DNA from: Cristatella mucedo
Taxonomy: Eukaryota; Bryozoa; Phylactolaemata; Cristatellidae
Reading direction: 5' to 3'
DNA: 64,000 bases
NCBI GenBank assembly: GCA_009760855.2
Contig: WPIO01000028.1
Coordinates: 4,324,501-4,388,500 of the forward strand
A program made the translations under genes and the position numbers. This document shows, piece after piece, positions 12,705-24,940 of this stretch. The notes below the pieces were generated by a model. It had not been told where the DNA came from and made no database searches. It saw nothing but the letters and a program-made list of their open reading frames with translations. Position 1 is the first letter of the stretch. Each line of letters starts with the position of its first letter.

Positions 12705-13645
12705 ATAATGTTTGACAGCATTCTTTAGCTCACCCGGTAGCTCAAAATTGGCTCTGCCAGCATATCTCCTGTTGAATCAGCTCGAAATCTAGGTGCCATG
12801 TTCCAAAGTGATCTCTCATTAGACGACCACATCAGCTCCACAATCAAGTCTGCCTACTTTCAGATGCATAACATTTCTAAAATTCGGGCTTGTTTAGATA
12901 AGGATGCCATGTCTAAGTTGGTCCATGCATTTGTGACATCCCGTCTTGACTTCCGTAACTCATTGCTTGCTGGCCTACCGGCATGTGCAATCAGGTGCTT
13001 ACAGCTGGTGCAAAACTCTGTAGCTAAGCTTGTCTGTCGTGAGCATCGCTGTTGCCACATCACACCACTTCTCGCCGACCTGCACTGGCTACCAGTCAAG
13101 CAATGGATCGACTTCAAGGTTTTGTCACTCACTTTTAGGTCACTTCATTCTTTAGCTCCAGCCTATCTCTCAGATCTACTCCCCATCAGGCCAAGCATCG
13201 TACCACCCGCTTTTTGGAATTCAACAGTTTACCAATACTTCGTACAAACCTCAAATCTTTTGGAGACCGTGCATTTAGTTTATATGCTCCCAAAGCCTGG
13301 AACTGACTCCCGACTTGCGTCATACCATCCCCTGACTTGACTACATTTAAAAAGAACTTAAAAACACACCTATTTAAGAGAGCATGTAGTGGGTCCTTGT
13401 GATTCGTCCTTCATGTGCTTATGCATGCTGACACTGCATGCTGACACTGCATTCTGCCACTAACCACACTTGCATGCTGACCCTGTGCATGTTACCCCTA
13501 ACCCTGTTGTTTATTCATGTTGTTTACTCAGCATGATATTACTCACCATCCAATTGCATTTCCCTTTGCAGTAAATGTAAAGCACCTAGAAAGAGGTTGA
13601 TTTCTCTGAGGGCACTTTATCAAGTGCATTATTATTATTATTATC
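12705..13645 (+). mobile_element. LINE copy, RT C-terminus to (ATT)n tail
   Basis: One of the best preserved copies. An open frame at 12798-13340 encodes [52 protein letters not shown] and [20 protein letters not shown], characteristic of the C-terminal RT region of CR1/L2-type elements. The UTR has repeated GCATGCTGACACTGCAT and ends GGCACTTTATCAAGTGCATT plus an ATT repeat. It is 5'-truncated, as usual for non-LTR elements. Confidence 0.88.
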
Positions 13646-14235
13646 GTTGCACTTAGTGCCCTGTCTGTTTAGCTGATCTAGTCTGTCTTTCGACAATCGT
13701 CAAGTTTGTCTCACTAGCTGCCCACAAGTTATACCAGCTACATAGTACTCAGTGCCGACAGGTAAAGAGGTTGCTTGAGATGTGGGACTCTGTACTTTTA
13801 AGGACAACTTGCTGTTGTGGAAGGGTCAAGGCCAATAACACAGAAATGAACGGTCTGAACATCCAAATCCTTATGCAGATTGGGATATTGTTCAGGTACC
13901 CTGTAGAAAACGAAAACTATATTTATATATATTTTTTTAATATATATTTTATAAGAGAATATAGATAATAAACAAGCGCAGGTAGTGTGCCGTCCTCTCC
14001 CCCAGGGCTGAGCGCTACCATGCTGAATGGCAGGCAGCACGGTTGCTCCTCTCCGTGGAGAACATTTGGATTATGTGAGCCTGCTCTGTGGTGCTCAGTT
14101 TTGGTGTCATAAAAATGTATATATATAGCATTCTCGTTAGTCTTTTGTGTCAAGTTAAAATGTCTAATCCCCTGATCTGACTATTTTTTTTGTCCCTGCT
14201 GGAGTCATGGCCCTGATCCATGTTCAGAGAATAGT

Positions 14236-14362
14236 GTAATTCATTTTTTAGTGCTATGAGAAGACTTAATTTCTATCCGTGTGCTTTACATTATTGTCAG
14301 AGCTTGTGTTCACGTTTATGGTTGGTAAAAGAAAGCACCTTAATCCTGAGCCAAACCAAGGC
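14236..14362 (-). mobile_element. Decayed group B SINE
   Basis: A reverse-oriented degraded copy: the tail complement (TAGTGCTATGAGAAGACTTAATTTC) at the left and a remnant of the tRNA-like 5' part (CTGAGCCAAACCAAGGCGGCA) at the right. Confidence 0.5.
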
Positions 14363-14939
14363 GGCAATAACGAATGATAATCTTACTGTGTGCTATAGTG
14401 GTCGAGGCTATTAGAGCTTGCCTACTGTGCCTGCTCAGGTAAAGATTTCCAAATCATCGCCAAATAATCCCACCTTCTTCTCTGGGCTGGCCGGAAATGT
14501 TAGCATTTTGGCCCTAATAATCTTGGAGATCAAAGATGGCTTGTAGTCCTAAACTTAAGTAGCTATGTAGAAGAGAAGAGTGCCTTGGCACGGCTGTAAT
14601 AAACTGAATCCTTCAGCTCCGGAGTGACTGATTCTAGCTCGTTGCAATAATTGATCAGTAAATCTGGTGGCCCATTCTAGGGTCTGTAGTGGCTTCAATG
14701 ATTTCTTCGACAGCCCACCAACGAGTGATTTACACTAATCTAATTTGGAGGTTACAGCCCGTGATCAACTCATTTCTTTCATAAAGCAGTCCTAATGGGA
14801 CAGTAAGACTAACAACTCTACAAAAATAGCAAGTGTGGCTTCTTCCTTCTAACTCTGGTCATCAGGTACCTGCAAAGATCAAAAGGTAGAGGACATTGAG
14901 CTGATGAAATTGAATGTGGTCATCATGCAGAAACAATAA

Positions 14940-14998
14940 GCTTTACAGCTAATGTGATCAGGAGCACTAGGTGCTCCTGATCACATTAGCTGTAAAGC
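14940..14998. repeat. Perfect 28-bp inverted repeat with 3-nt loop
   Basis: The arms at 14940-14967 and 14971-14998 are exact reverse complements separated by TAG. Outside the arms the pairing stops abruptly. It lies in a 4.3-kb PPP4R4 intron about 270 bp upstream of the next exon. Confidence 0.95.
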
Positions 14999-15271
14999 AT
15001 ATAGGATATGTAACGATGTAATCATAAGTAAAAATACAAAATTGTGAGATTTTAAGCAGTGGTAATGGCCGTTACAAAGCTTTTAATGTGTTTACTATTT
15101 GGAATAGCTGCCTATATTCTGTGGCTTTGTTTGTAATCAGCAGTACTAGCAATCACTGACGTGTGTTGTGTGCATTCGTGCTGCAATTGAATTATTGAAG
15201 CATTGTCAACTTTGCATGCATTGTCAACTTTGTTTGCTGGCTTTCTGTAGGTTCTTGTATTTATCTTGTAG

Positions 15272-15352
15272 TCAAGCCTGACATCGAACACGAGCTACAG
15301 TGATGAAGAGAGGTTCACTGAATGTCGAATGAACTGTGCATACAATTTTCCC
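15272..15352 (+). CDS. PPP4R4: PPP4R4 exon: CAYNFP motif
   Basis: An 81-nt phase-0 exon after ATCTTGTAG, ending at GTGAGT. It encodes FTECRMNCAYNFP, matching the vertebrate KNCAYNFPAM junction, preceded by a Ser-rich stretch. It is separated from the previous exon by 4.3 kb containing LINE and SINE debris and a perfect hairpin. Confidence 0.88.
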
Positions 15353-16274
15353 GTGAGTATATCATGTGGAGCTGCTAATAACTGCTATACTTAAATCTAA
15401 AACAGAATCTGTATTACCATTTCATCACTAACTTCATTTCAGTATTGAGGTAAACGAGATTTGAAGTAATTTGACCTTACTCTAAACTAAAATTTGGATC
15501 CTACAGTAGCATAATGTCATGTGACCGGAAGTGGCAACATTCCTGGTCTGGTGCGTACTTCCGTGGACGCATAAAATGCATCGGCATACCACTTCGACTT
15601 ATGTCATTGCCATCCTGCCGACAGCAGACCAGGAGCACGCTCTTAGAGCACGACATCTACCAATAATCTGGCAAATCAAGGTAGCCTTGGCTTATTGGAG
15701 AAGCCTGCTATGGTTCATTTATATCTGTGGAACAGGTCTTTGGTGGGCTTATCTTGTCAAGAAGGGTAGGTTTTCTCAACGATGATAAAAGGGATTTGAA
15801 GGATCTTCATTTTAACCCTGTAAACGTTGCTCGGGGAGCATAAATAGCCTGCATAATGCTGCAGGATTTGTTGAGGTGGGCCTGTTAGTGTTTGGTGTAC
15901 CAAATGTGAGAACCTGGTCGCCTGCTGTTTATTGGTGATGGGAAAAAACAGCCGGTTATTGCTCAGTAATAGTAGATGGTTTTGGAAAAGCTTGTTCTTG
16001 CTCAAGTTTTTAAGGTGCAACCGAAAATCTCTTGCATGTGGATCAACGAGTTGAACCTGGAACCATGCTTGTGGTAGCACTGCTTTAGTTCGTCTAATCG
16101 GGCTGCTATGGCTTATGAAGACGGCTACATGCATTCGATGTACTGAAATATGTGTATGCTAAATTTTTTATATTATGATGATTCTGGAGATTGTTAGTGG
16201 CTCTTGAATTATAATGATTAGGAACCGGAGATGTCATTGTCTGTGGTCTAGACTTTATAATATGCCCATTTCAA

Positions 16275-16672
16275 GATAATAATAATAAGAACAATAATAT
16301 ACTTGATAAAGTGCCCTCAGAGAACTTAATCTCTTTCTAGGCGCTTTACATTTGCTGCAAATGGAAATGCAATTGAATGGTAAGTAAAATCGTGTTTGAA
16401 AAACAAACAAAATGAATAACATGGTTAGGGGTGACATGCACAGGGTCAGCATGCAAATGTGGTTAGTGGCAGCATGCACAGTGTCAGCACGCATAAGCAC
16501 GTGAAGGACGAATCACAGGGACTCACTAAATGCTGTCCTAAATAGGTGTGTTTTCAAGTTTCTTTTAAATGTGGTCAGGTCAGGGGATGTTCTGACGCAG
16601 GTCGGGAGGGAGTTCCAGGCTTTAGGAGCATGCGAACTAAATGCACGGTCTCCAAAGGATTTAAGGTTTAAG
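16275..16672 (-). mobile_element. LINE 3' fragment
   Basis: A reverse-oriented copy with AAT-repeat tail, terminal stem, UTR and RT C-terminal coding complement; the - frame reads [20 protein letters not shown]. It stops abruptly after the GGATTTAAGG box. Confidence 0.82.
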
Positions 16673-17326
16673 ATACGGTTAGGTAGTGTTAATTTTCGAA
16701 CTAGAGAGTTGCATGCTATGGCTGGTGCTGCACTCACGTGCCTCTGTGGCTATGGAATAGGCTGATCTACATTAGCCACATGGACTGGTTATATTGAGGT
16801 TTGGAGGCTCTTTATTGCTCCCATGCTCTGCTACCGTTGGCAGCCTGAGTGCATCAAGGCAACTGATGCAAGCTGTCAGCCGTGGCAGCTCTGACATTAT
16901 GTGGTGTGTCTGCAAGGACTATCATTCGTTACTTTGCTGTGATTGTGGCCAAGGACTGGAAGTGGAGAACTCGCTGAAGCGCTTTCTTGGAAGTAACTGC
17001 TGGCTTTCTCAGAGGGATCAGTCTGGATCATGACGAATGACTACGGAAGTCACTGCAAGTCATGGTCGTGAAAGATTGCACTGGCTCACATTTATGACCT
17101 AAAAATGGCTCTGTACTAGCATTTTAGTACTAAAGAAGATGATTTCCATTCACACTCTATAACTGCACACTCGGTAGAGCTCCGGCTATGTCATTATAGA
17201 TGCATACTACTTTAAATATTGCTGGTACTCTACTCGCCCAGCACAAGCAGTAGTTGTGCTCCCAACTACTGGCGAGTTTTGTTTCATACTTATTAAGCCA
17301 TACACTCCTGCTGCTTTCTGCTGTAG

Positions 17327-17449
17327 GCAATGGTGGACTTTGTTGGTGGGAGCTCTGCATTTCAAGCTAGTCTGTGTGATACCTTTAGTATATTGTGCCG
17401 GGATTCGAGTGCTTCCGTACGACGTATAATGGCTGCAGGATGTCACGAG
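17327..17449 (+). CDS. PPP4R4: PPP4R4 exon: HEAT repeat (DSSASVRR)
   Basis: A 41-codon phase-0 exon from TGCTGTAG to GTAAGC. It encodes AMVDFVGGSSAFQASLCDTF and ILCRDSSASVRRIMAAGCHE. It aligns with the family segment AMIVFVDP...STFFCLCHDPEVPVRYTIAICFYEV, again with a D-x(4)-V-R inner helix. Confidence 0.9.
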
Positions 17450-18055
17450 GTAAGCATGCTACAGTTGAATTCTGTTTTACTCTTAATTGCGGAACAAATG
17501 TGGATTAATAATTTTTTGTTTCTTCGTGAATTATATTGTCTTGTAGTTGATAGTCAGGCATTGCAGTTTAGGCATGTTTCATCAAATTTATTTCCGTCTC
17601 CGGCTTATCTGCTACCTCTTCTATTTTGATGTTCTTGATGGGCCTACTTTGCTTACCTCGTGAAATTCTATAGTTGAGTGTATGTTAACTACTGTATCGA
17701 AAAATGCTAAGCTAGTCTATATCGAGGCTCATTCTGCTTATTCTATTTCTTTACATTCATTTAATCTTGGATCAAACGCTTTAGTTTCCTATTTCCTATA
17801 CGGAGGTCTGAGTAGCATATAGCAAACCTCGACTGTATTAGCTCAAATGTACTTCTGTAGAGCAGCCATGAAAGCCGTTGTTTTGGCTGGGTTTTGGTGA
17901 CTTTTATCATCAGTGCACATCATTGCTTTGCTTCTCCCCGGTCTACAGTGTCGATGTGATACCTTACCTTGTGTTGTGTCTGTGTAAAATGCAGGCAAAC
18001 GATTACGGAGCCACATAGTGAACCTGTTTAGATGTGGCTGCGTTGTCTATTACAG

Positions 18056-18133
18056 CTCACAACTACCTTGCGAATCCCATTTAGTCAGATTGCAAAAGAT
18101 TTTGTTGGCCTACTCCGAGACGATTCACTCGAG
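18056..18133 (+). CDS. PPP4R4: PPP4R4 exon: GLLRDDSLE helix
   Basis: A 26-codon phase-0 exon after GTCTATTACAG, ending at GTATGT. It encodes IPFSQIAKDFVGLLRDDSLE, the counterpart of the family's YLIHKELITLLQDESLEV. The exon boundary falls exactly before the conserved VLDAL helix, which opens the next exon. Confidence 0.88.
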
Positions 18134-18995
18134 GTATGTAATGAATTTGATTTAATGTTATCACTGCTATCCTAAGTTGTATAAGCCGTCAGCATTTTGG
18201 TGTACTAGTCCATCTGAAATCAGACCTGAATGAGTGCAATAGCAACCTAACCATCCATATCTCTGCATTCGTGAAACCATTCACGATTACCGTGAGTCTT
18301 TCTTTAAGTTTTTTATCATGACACTTTCAGAGTATTTAGTTTAAAAACGATGCAGAGATTTCCACCTATGTGTCCGAGATCGTTTGTGGATGAATTCATT
18401 TGCCACCTGTGGCAGTCATTTTTTAGGCCACTTGTCATCGTGATAAGCTTGGTTCCTACCGTTTTCTTCTTGTATAGAAGCAATGGGGCTTTTGTTCCCC
18501 TCTGGGCTCTGCAGGGAGTAAATACTATAGATCTGAATGTCGGTTTAATAGTGTTTAAATCTTCACACTTGTTTCTCAAGTTTTTTTGGCCTAGTGTTGC
18601 TATCTTAATAGTGTGGCAGAAAAGCAGATGAGAAGGAAGTGGCTGTTATCTAAAAGATCTCGATGGTATTGCTCGAGAATGAAATTGAAGCCATGTCTAC
18701 ATGCAAATATCCCTGCTGTTAGCTGAGCTCTACACAATGCACTCCTTGTCTACTTCGGCTGCAGTTTCTGTAGTATATTGTACTTGCACTATTTTTTAGG
18801 TGCTCATGCCATCTTTAATTGTCAATGCAAACTGTGTCGTGCTGCTAGTGTCACTATTACTGAGCAGCTATGATTATGTTCTTCTGTTGGCTGTAGTTAT
18901 TAAAATATTTTATCTAACCCCACTTTGACTGCTGTGGGTAGTAGTAAGATAAACTGAACGTAGACGTTTGTACTTTGATTGAGTCTGCTTTGCAG

Positions 18996-19109
18996 GTGCT
19001 GCGAGGGGTAGTCGGTCACTTATCCGATGCCCTGGATGCACTGTCCATATGCCAACCACAGCCATCGCCTGCAGTGGTCGGAGGCAGCTCACGCACTCCT
19101 GATGGCCTG
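18996..19109 (+). CDS. PPP4R4: PPP4R4 exon: VLRGVVGHL helix and Ser/Pro linker
   Basis: A 38-codon phase-0 exon after TCTGCTTTGCAG, ending at GTAAGA. It begins VLRGVVGHLSDALDAL (family VLDALIDHLPEILELM) and continues into a Pro/Ser/Gly-rich linker, which is variable in the family. Confidence 0.87.
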
Positions 19110-20243
19110 GTAAGAAGCAAGGACCTGTGACTCAAAGCAATCCCTGTACTGCTGTGATTTCAGTATAGCCATTTACCTCCTCTCACCAGTTAGGTTCATA
19201 AGCTCATCCACACATATTACTGCTCTGTAATCATACACAACAAAATACTCAAATTTTGATTTTCCCTACCTCTTGGTTTGCTCACCTCTTTTGACTTCTG
19301 TTACAGTCTGTTGGTGTGTATGGTGTTTCTTTAATGATTGGCTCACTAAATAGCAAGCTTTAGCATTGGCATGTTGTTGCTCCCAGTGCCGGCCAATTTT
19401 CATCCGATTTCTGTCCTCGCGTATGGACAAATTCAACTACCTGTTTGCTGCCAACCGGCTGAAGCATGTTCTGTGCTCATTGAAATAGTCATATGGTTGC
19501 ATCTGTGTTGGCGTTTGATCTTTGCCAAGTTTGGTGCAACTACCTTGATCATTGCTGTTAGACAATTGATGGTGCAAAATAGCCTGAGCTCTGAGTATAA
19601 ATTGACTAAGAGACTACTGAATCTTGTGACTGCAGAAGCACAATGTGTTGGCCTGAGTATTTGTTACGGGGAAAAGTCACGAGAGGGCCATTCTCTGGCT
19701 CGTACCTTGTAAGACCACTGTCAGCAGGCTATTATTTTGGGTCACTATTTTTTAGTGCAGCGGGTAAATACCTTCTGTTTGAAATGAAGCCATGCTAAAT
19801 AGGTATTTTGTTGAAGTACAGTGTGGCAAACACTGTACCCTTATGTTCAGGAAGATTTTTATCTCATTTAAGCATGCTTGAGAATGCTTCTGGGGTCTGG
19901 GAATTGTGCAGCTCTGTTAACATTGTGGTTAATTTAGTGGCTATCATTCTCGGATAGGCTTACCCTTAGTAGAGGTAGCATTGCCCTGTCGTATGCTGCA
20001 ACCCAACTCCGTCATCTGGCGTTACCTTGGCATTACCTTGGTTAAGTTACCTTGGCGCTCAGTGGGAATCTTATGATCAATCCCCCAAGCCCAGCTAACA
20101 ACTAGCATGGTAGAGAGGCGTCATCTTCGCATAATATTCTGCTGGCAGCTTAGCTTGGTGGTAACGGAGTTCCTGTAATTTAAGAAGAACTATCAGTGCG
20201 TTGCAATGAAGCCTGTACGAACAGGTACCTTGGCTCGTTTCAG

Positions 20244-20474
20244 AACTTGGCGGGCATCACCTCAGGCGCTGCTTCTGTTGCTGTGCCTACATTATCATCG
20301 GCAGAACTTATGAGTGCGGTGCTGGCCTGTGACTCGGTCATTGCTGCTTCCAATGACTGGCGGCTCCAGGAGGAGCTACTGGTTAAGATGACTGCCCTCA
20401 CAAAGTGTTGTACCAACGACCATATATATAGCCGCCTTGTACCAAGCCTGATGCATCGGTTACAGTGCACTGCG
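20244..20474 (+). CDS. PPP4R4: PPP4R4 exon: central HEAT repeats
   Basis: A 77-codon phase-0 exon after GGCTCGTTTCAG, ending at GTATGG. It encodes a Thr/Ser/Ala-rich start and then NDWRLQEELLVKMTALTKC and NDHIYSRLVPSLMHRL. This matches the family's KWRTHEKLLQKYACL...DQIYYRFLQRMF block. The conserved W-R....LL and I-Y-x-R pattern supports the assignment. Confidence 0.88.
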
Positions 20475-20904
20475 GTATGGCATGAACGAATTCGTGAGCA
20501 AAGTGGTGCATGCTATTATTCAGTTTCATGGAATGCCTGCTGTCATCTGCACATACAAGATGCTGTTTATTGACGAGTCACACAATTACATGTGCAACTG
20601 TGCTGTCTGCTTTGAATTTATCATGTTTGCTCCTGTAGCATTAGATCTGCTTTGTGTGGGCGATTGGCAAGTCGACATTTGAGACAGGTGAATGGCAAGG
20701 GTTTTTGTGTGTAACAATAATGGTGGAAGCTCGATTTTAGGACTTGGCTGCTTCTCCACTCCTCTATTTACTGGTGGGGTATTACAATATGACTCTAGCT
20801 GATGTTCTGGATGAGCTTGTTTCTCTGACTAATCACGTTGTATGGTCTCTTCCAGATAGCAAGTGCTTCACTGCAGACAAACGAGCTAACACTACTAAGC
20901 TCAA

Positions 20905-21690
20905 GGTTGCGCACATGGATGGCAGCAAATTTTCTGAAACTAAACGACGATAAAACTAACTTACTAGTAATAGGCAAACCCATTGTAATTCAGAAATTCA
21001 GAAATTGGAAAGGCTGACGCTCAAATTTGGCTCTGCCAGCATATCTCCTGTTGAATCAGCTCGAAATCTAGGTGTCATGTTCCAAAGTGACCTGTCGTTA
21101 GACGACCACATCAGCTCCACAATCAAGTCTGCCTACTTTCTGCTACATAACATTGCTAAAATTTGGTCTTGTTTAGATAAAGATACCGCATCCAAGTTGG
21201 TCCATGCATGTGTGACATCCCGTCTTGACTTCTGGTCCATGCATGTGTGACATCCCGTCTTGACTTCTGTAACTCACTGCTTGCTGGCCTACCGGCATGT
21301 GCAATCAGGCGCTTACAGCTGGTGCAAAACTCTGCAGCTAGGCTTGTCTGCCGCGAGCGGCGCAGTTGCCACATCACACCACTTCTCGCCGACCTGCACT
21401 GGCTACCAGTCAAGCAACGGATCGACTTCCAGGTTTTGTCACTCACTTTTAGGTCTCTTCATTCTTTGGCTCCAGCCTATCTCTCAGATCTACTCCCCCA
21501 TCAAGCCAAGCATCGTACCACCCGCTCTTCGGAATTCAAAAGTTTACCAATACTTCGTACAAACCTCAAATCCTTTGGAGACCGTGCATTTAGTTCGTGT
21601 GCTCCTAAAGCTTGGAACTGACTCCCGACTTGCATCGAAACATCCCCTGTCTTGACCACATTTAAAAAGAACTTAAAAACATCTATTTAG
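20905..21690 (+). mobile_element. LINE copy with internal 36-bp duplication
   Basis: In the gene's orientation. It encodes MAANFLKLNDDKTNLLV-like sequence from about 20918 and a well-preserved RT C-terminus ([20 protein letters not shown]). The segment TGGTCCATGCATGTGTGACA...TTGACTTC occurs twice in tandem at about 21198-21266. It ends before the 3' UTR, an unusual 3' truncation. Confidence 0.82.
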
Positions 21691-21944
21691 GACATATTAT
21701 GTCAGGACTGAATGACCATCAAGTGACATGCAAATGTTACTGTAGGTAGAACCAATCCATCGTAGCTAAGATTGAATCTACCTTCTATTGATAAAATATA
21801 GTGGAATAACCAGAGAAAAATGCAAAAAACTTAGTGTCGACCATCAATCATCCTTTTACCAGTCCCAGGTCAGCAATTTACCTACGATCCTGTTGGCTAT
21901 CTAGCAGCTTTTTGGCTTATTTTTTAAGAAGAGAGATCAGATCA

Positions 21945-23485
21945 GAGAGTATATCCCCGATATAATATCACCTTTGGACTCCTTAGCTTTGATTATTACT
22001 TTCTCTCAATGTCTGCCTTCAAGCCCGTTACGAGCTACCACATCTTGAAGTTAATCAACCAGTCATAGAAGACAACTAGCCCCATAGACCCTGTACCTAG
22101 TGCTCTCTTTCTGAGATGCATTGACTTGCTGCTGCCCTGCATACCTAACGTAATAAGTATGTCCCTATATTCAGGTGTTCTTCTTGAATCATTTAAATAG
22201 ACTGCTATTGGGCCATTCTTTAAGAAGTTTACACCAGACCAAGAAAACTTAAGCAACTTCCTCCCACTCTCCTTATTGCCACTCCTACAAAAGACAGAGG
22301 AACGAGTAGTCGAAGACTAGACAAATTTTTATATCAAACTTCAAAATTAGCCAAAAAGTTTCCCTCTGGTTTTTGAGCTAATCACTTCACCGAGTCAGCT
22401 CTCTTGCCGGTATATAACGACCTTCTGACCTAGGTAGGGTGTCACTCTGCTATTCTATTGGATCGCTCGGCAGCATCTCGTACCAGTGATCACAAGTCTA
22501 TTTTGAGCACCTACCGTCTCACATGGGCATCACTAGTACAGCACTGCAATGGTTTAGGTCCTATCTCGGGAGGGAGGTCTCACGCCTAGATGACAACGGT
22601 CATTCGGGAAACCTTTAAACTACGGTTACCCCGGAGATCCATTTTAGGTCGACTTCTATTCACAATGTGTACTCTCCCTGTTGCTCATATAATTGCCAAG
22701 CACGATCTAGACTTTTTCTATCATACTGATGACACACCATAGTACCAGTACTTTGATCCCTCCTTGCCTTCCAGCGAATCGAACTCTCTTAACTCCCTTG
22801 TAGCGTGTTTTGCTGAAATTTGCACTTCAATAGCAGCAATCGTTCTGATAATTATTGACGATAAAACAACTTACTAGTTTGGGTCATACCTAATGTTTCT
22901 GACCTTGGAAAACCTTACTTTAGAAATGGGCCCGGCCAGCATATCACTTACCTGTAGTATCTTCATGCAATCTGGGTGTCCTGTTTCAAAGTGACACTAA
23001 ATGGCCATATCAGCTGCCTAGTTTCAGCCTTCTCCCATTGCAAAACTCAGGCCTGCACTTGTTTTTCATCAAGCATTGTAGTGACATTAAGGTCCTGCTA
23101 CTTAATTGTAGGTTCCTGTATTCTCTTACTCCATCCTCCCTATCGGAGTACTTACTCAACAGGCATTGCATCATATAATTTGCTCTTATGACTCGTGGCT
23201 TAGCTGTACCTATGACCAACCTCAAATCCTTTGGCGACCTTTCGTTCAGTTCGTGTGCTCTTAAAGCACAGAACTCACAACCGACTGATGTCACGCCATC
23301 CCATGACTTGACCATGTGTATTGACCAAACCGCATATTCCTCACAGCATTTGCTCCATCCGTGTGAAGTGCCTTTTGCATGCTTATGCATACAGTCACTG
23401 TGCATAATGTAACTAACCATATGATTTGACCCCTTTCAGCTTGTGTGAAGTGCCTAGAAACTGATTCAGTTCTCTTAGTGTACGA
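21945..23485 (+). mobile_element. Long decayed LINE copy
   Basis: A degraded ORF2 running from the pre-RT linker (FTPDQENLSNFLPLSLLP-like) through ITSTALQWFRSYLG-like and TLPVAHIIAKHDLDFFYH-like RT motifs to the NLKSFGDLSFSSCALKAQNS region and the UTR end near 23480. Stops and indels are frequent. It follows the previous copy within 260 bp. Confidence 0.72.
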
Positions 23486-23615
23486 TGCGCATGTCTTAAT
23501 AATAGTATCTTTCAGAAAGAAATTCACTCTAATATACCATCGAGTTGTGGCAACACTGTGTGAAATCGACTGGTATATAATCTGTCCAGCAGTATCGACT
23601 TCCACTTGTAGGTTT

Positions 23616-23845
23616 CTGTTAATAATAATAATGCACTTCATAAAGCGCCCCCCGAGAACTCAATCTTTTTCTAGGCACTTTACATTTGCTGCAAAAGAAA
23701 CACGGTCAAATGGTGAGTGGCATCGTGCTTGATAAACAACATGAATAACATGGTTAGGGATGACATGCACAGGGTCAGCATGCATGTGTGGTTAGGGGCA
23801 GCATGCAACAGTGTCAGCACGCATAAGCACATAAAGGATGAATTC
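23616..23845 (-). mobile_element. LINE 3' UTR fragment
   Basis: A reverse-oriented 3' end with AATAATAATAATGCACTT, stem and GCATGC-rich UTR. Truncated about 100 bp before a GATA microsatellite. Confidence 0.8.
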
Positions 23846-23948
23846 TGTTATTTCTGTTTGGTTTTGGAAGTGCACAGTACGATGTTTTGGGCATGATGCC
23901 CCTTTGGAATCAAAGAGGTTCATATAGGTTTCTAGAGGTTTATATATA

Positions 23949-23960
23949 TAGATAGATAGG

Positions 23961-24038
<78 letters not shown>
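23949..24038. repeat. (GATA)n microsatellite
   Basis: About 22 GATA units with one GGTA variant near the left end. Confidence 0.95.
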
Positions 24039-24388
24039 TCAGCCTGTGTGCCTCCGTAAGCATGCAATTAGTGGTGGAGGTTTTGATTAAGCAAGCGTTG
24101 TTTGTTCGTTGTACCGTTGTAAATCTTCTTGCAGGACCATCATCTGGTGATTGCTGGATAGTTTAGCGTTCAAGCTGAGGATGACAGCTACTTGGAAGGT
24201 CAAAACAGCATCCATCATGGCTTCATACCTATGAACATGAAGCCGTACCTGTAATTAAAACAAGAAAACATTGAGATGTGTTTTGCTTGAAATTTACTGA
24301 GAAAAGAAACGTCGTGAAAGCCATATATAGAAAAATGCCCACACCAGGAACGTGCTCATTTTAAAGAGGAATGCTACTTACTTACATG

Positions 24389-24825
24389 ATAATAATAATG
24401 CACTTGATAAAGCGCCCTCAGAGAACTTAATCTCTTTCTAGGCGCTTTACATTTGCTGCAAATGTAAATGCAATTGAATGGTGAGTAATATCATGCTTGA
24501 TAAACAAACAAAATGAATAACATGGATAGGGGTGCCGTGCACAGAGTCAGCATGCAAATGTGGTTAGTGGCAGCATGCACAGTGTCAGCACGCATAAGTA
24601 CATGAAGGACGAATCACAGGGACCCACTAAATGCTGTCCTAAATAGGTGTGTTTTAAGGTGTTTTTTAATGTGGTCAAGTCAGTGGATGTTGTGACGCAA
24701 GTCGGGAGGAAGTTCCAGCCTTGGGAGCATACGAACTAAGTGCACAGTCTCCAAAGGATTTGGTGTTTGTACGAGGTACTTGTAGACTGTTGGATTCCGA
24801 AAAGCGGGTGGTACGATGCGTGGCC
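24389..24825 (-). mobile_element. LINE 3' fragment
   Basis: A reverse-oriented copy with terminal stem, UTR and RT C-terminal complement. Its right end merges into a minisatellite made from its own sequence. Confidence 0.82.
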
Positions 24826-24940
24826 TGGTGGAGGGGTACGATGGGGGCCTGGTGGAGGGGTACGATGGGGGCCTGGTGGAGGGGTACGCTGGCCTGGTAT
24901 TCGTGGCCTGGTGGAGGGGTACGATGCGTGGCCTGGTATT
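24822..24940. repeat. LINE-derived minisatellite, about 25-bp unit
   Basis: About four imperfect copies of GGCCTGGTGGAGGGGTACGA plus a few bases, with interspersed GGCCTGGTATTCGTG. The unit corresponds to the GGTACGATGCTTGGCCTG segment of the reverse-oriented LINE, so it arose by local amplification. Confidence 0.85.

Noticed and set aside
12798-13340. 180-codon frame as a host gene
   Set aside because: It is the RT C-terminal region of a truncated LINE, repeated many times in the window.
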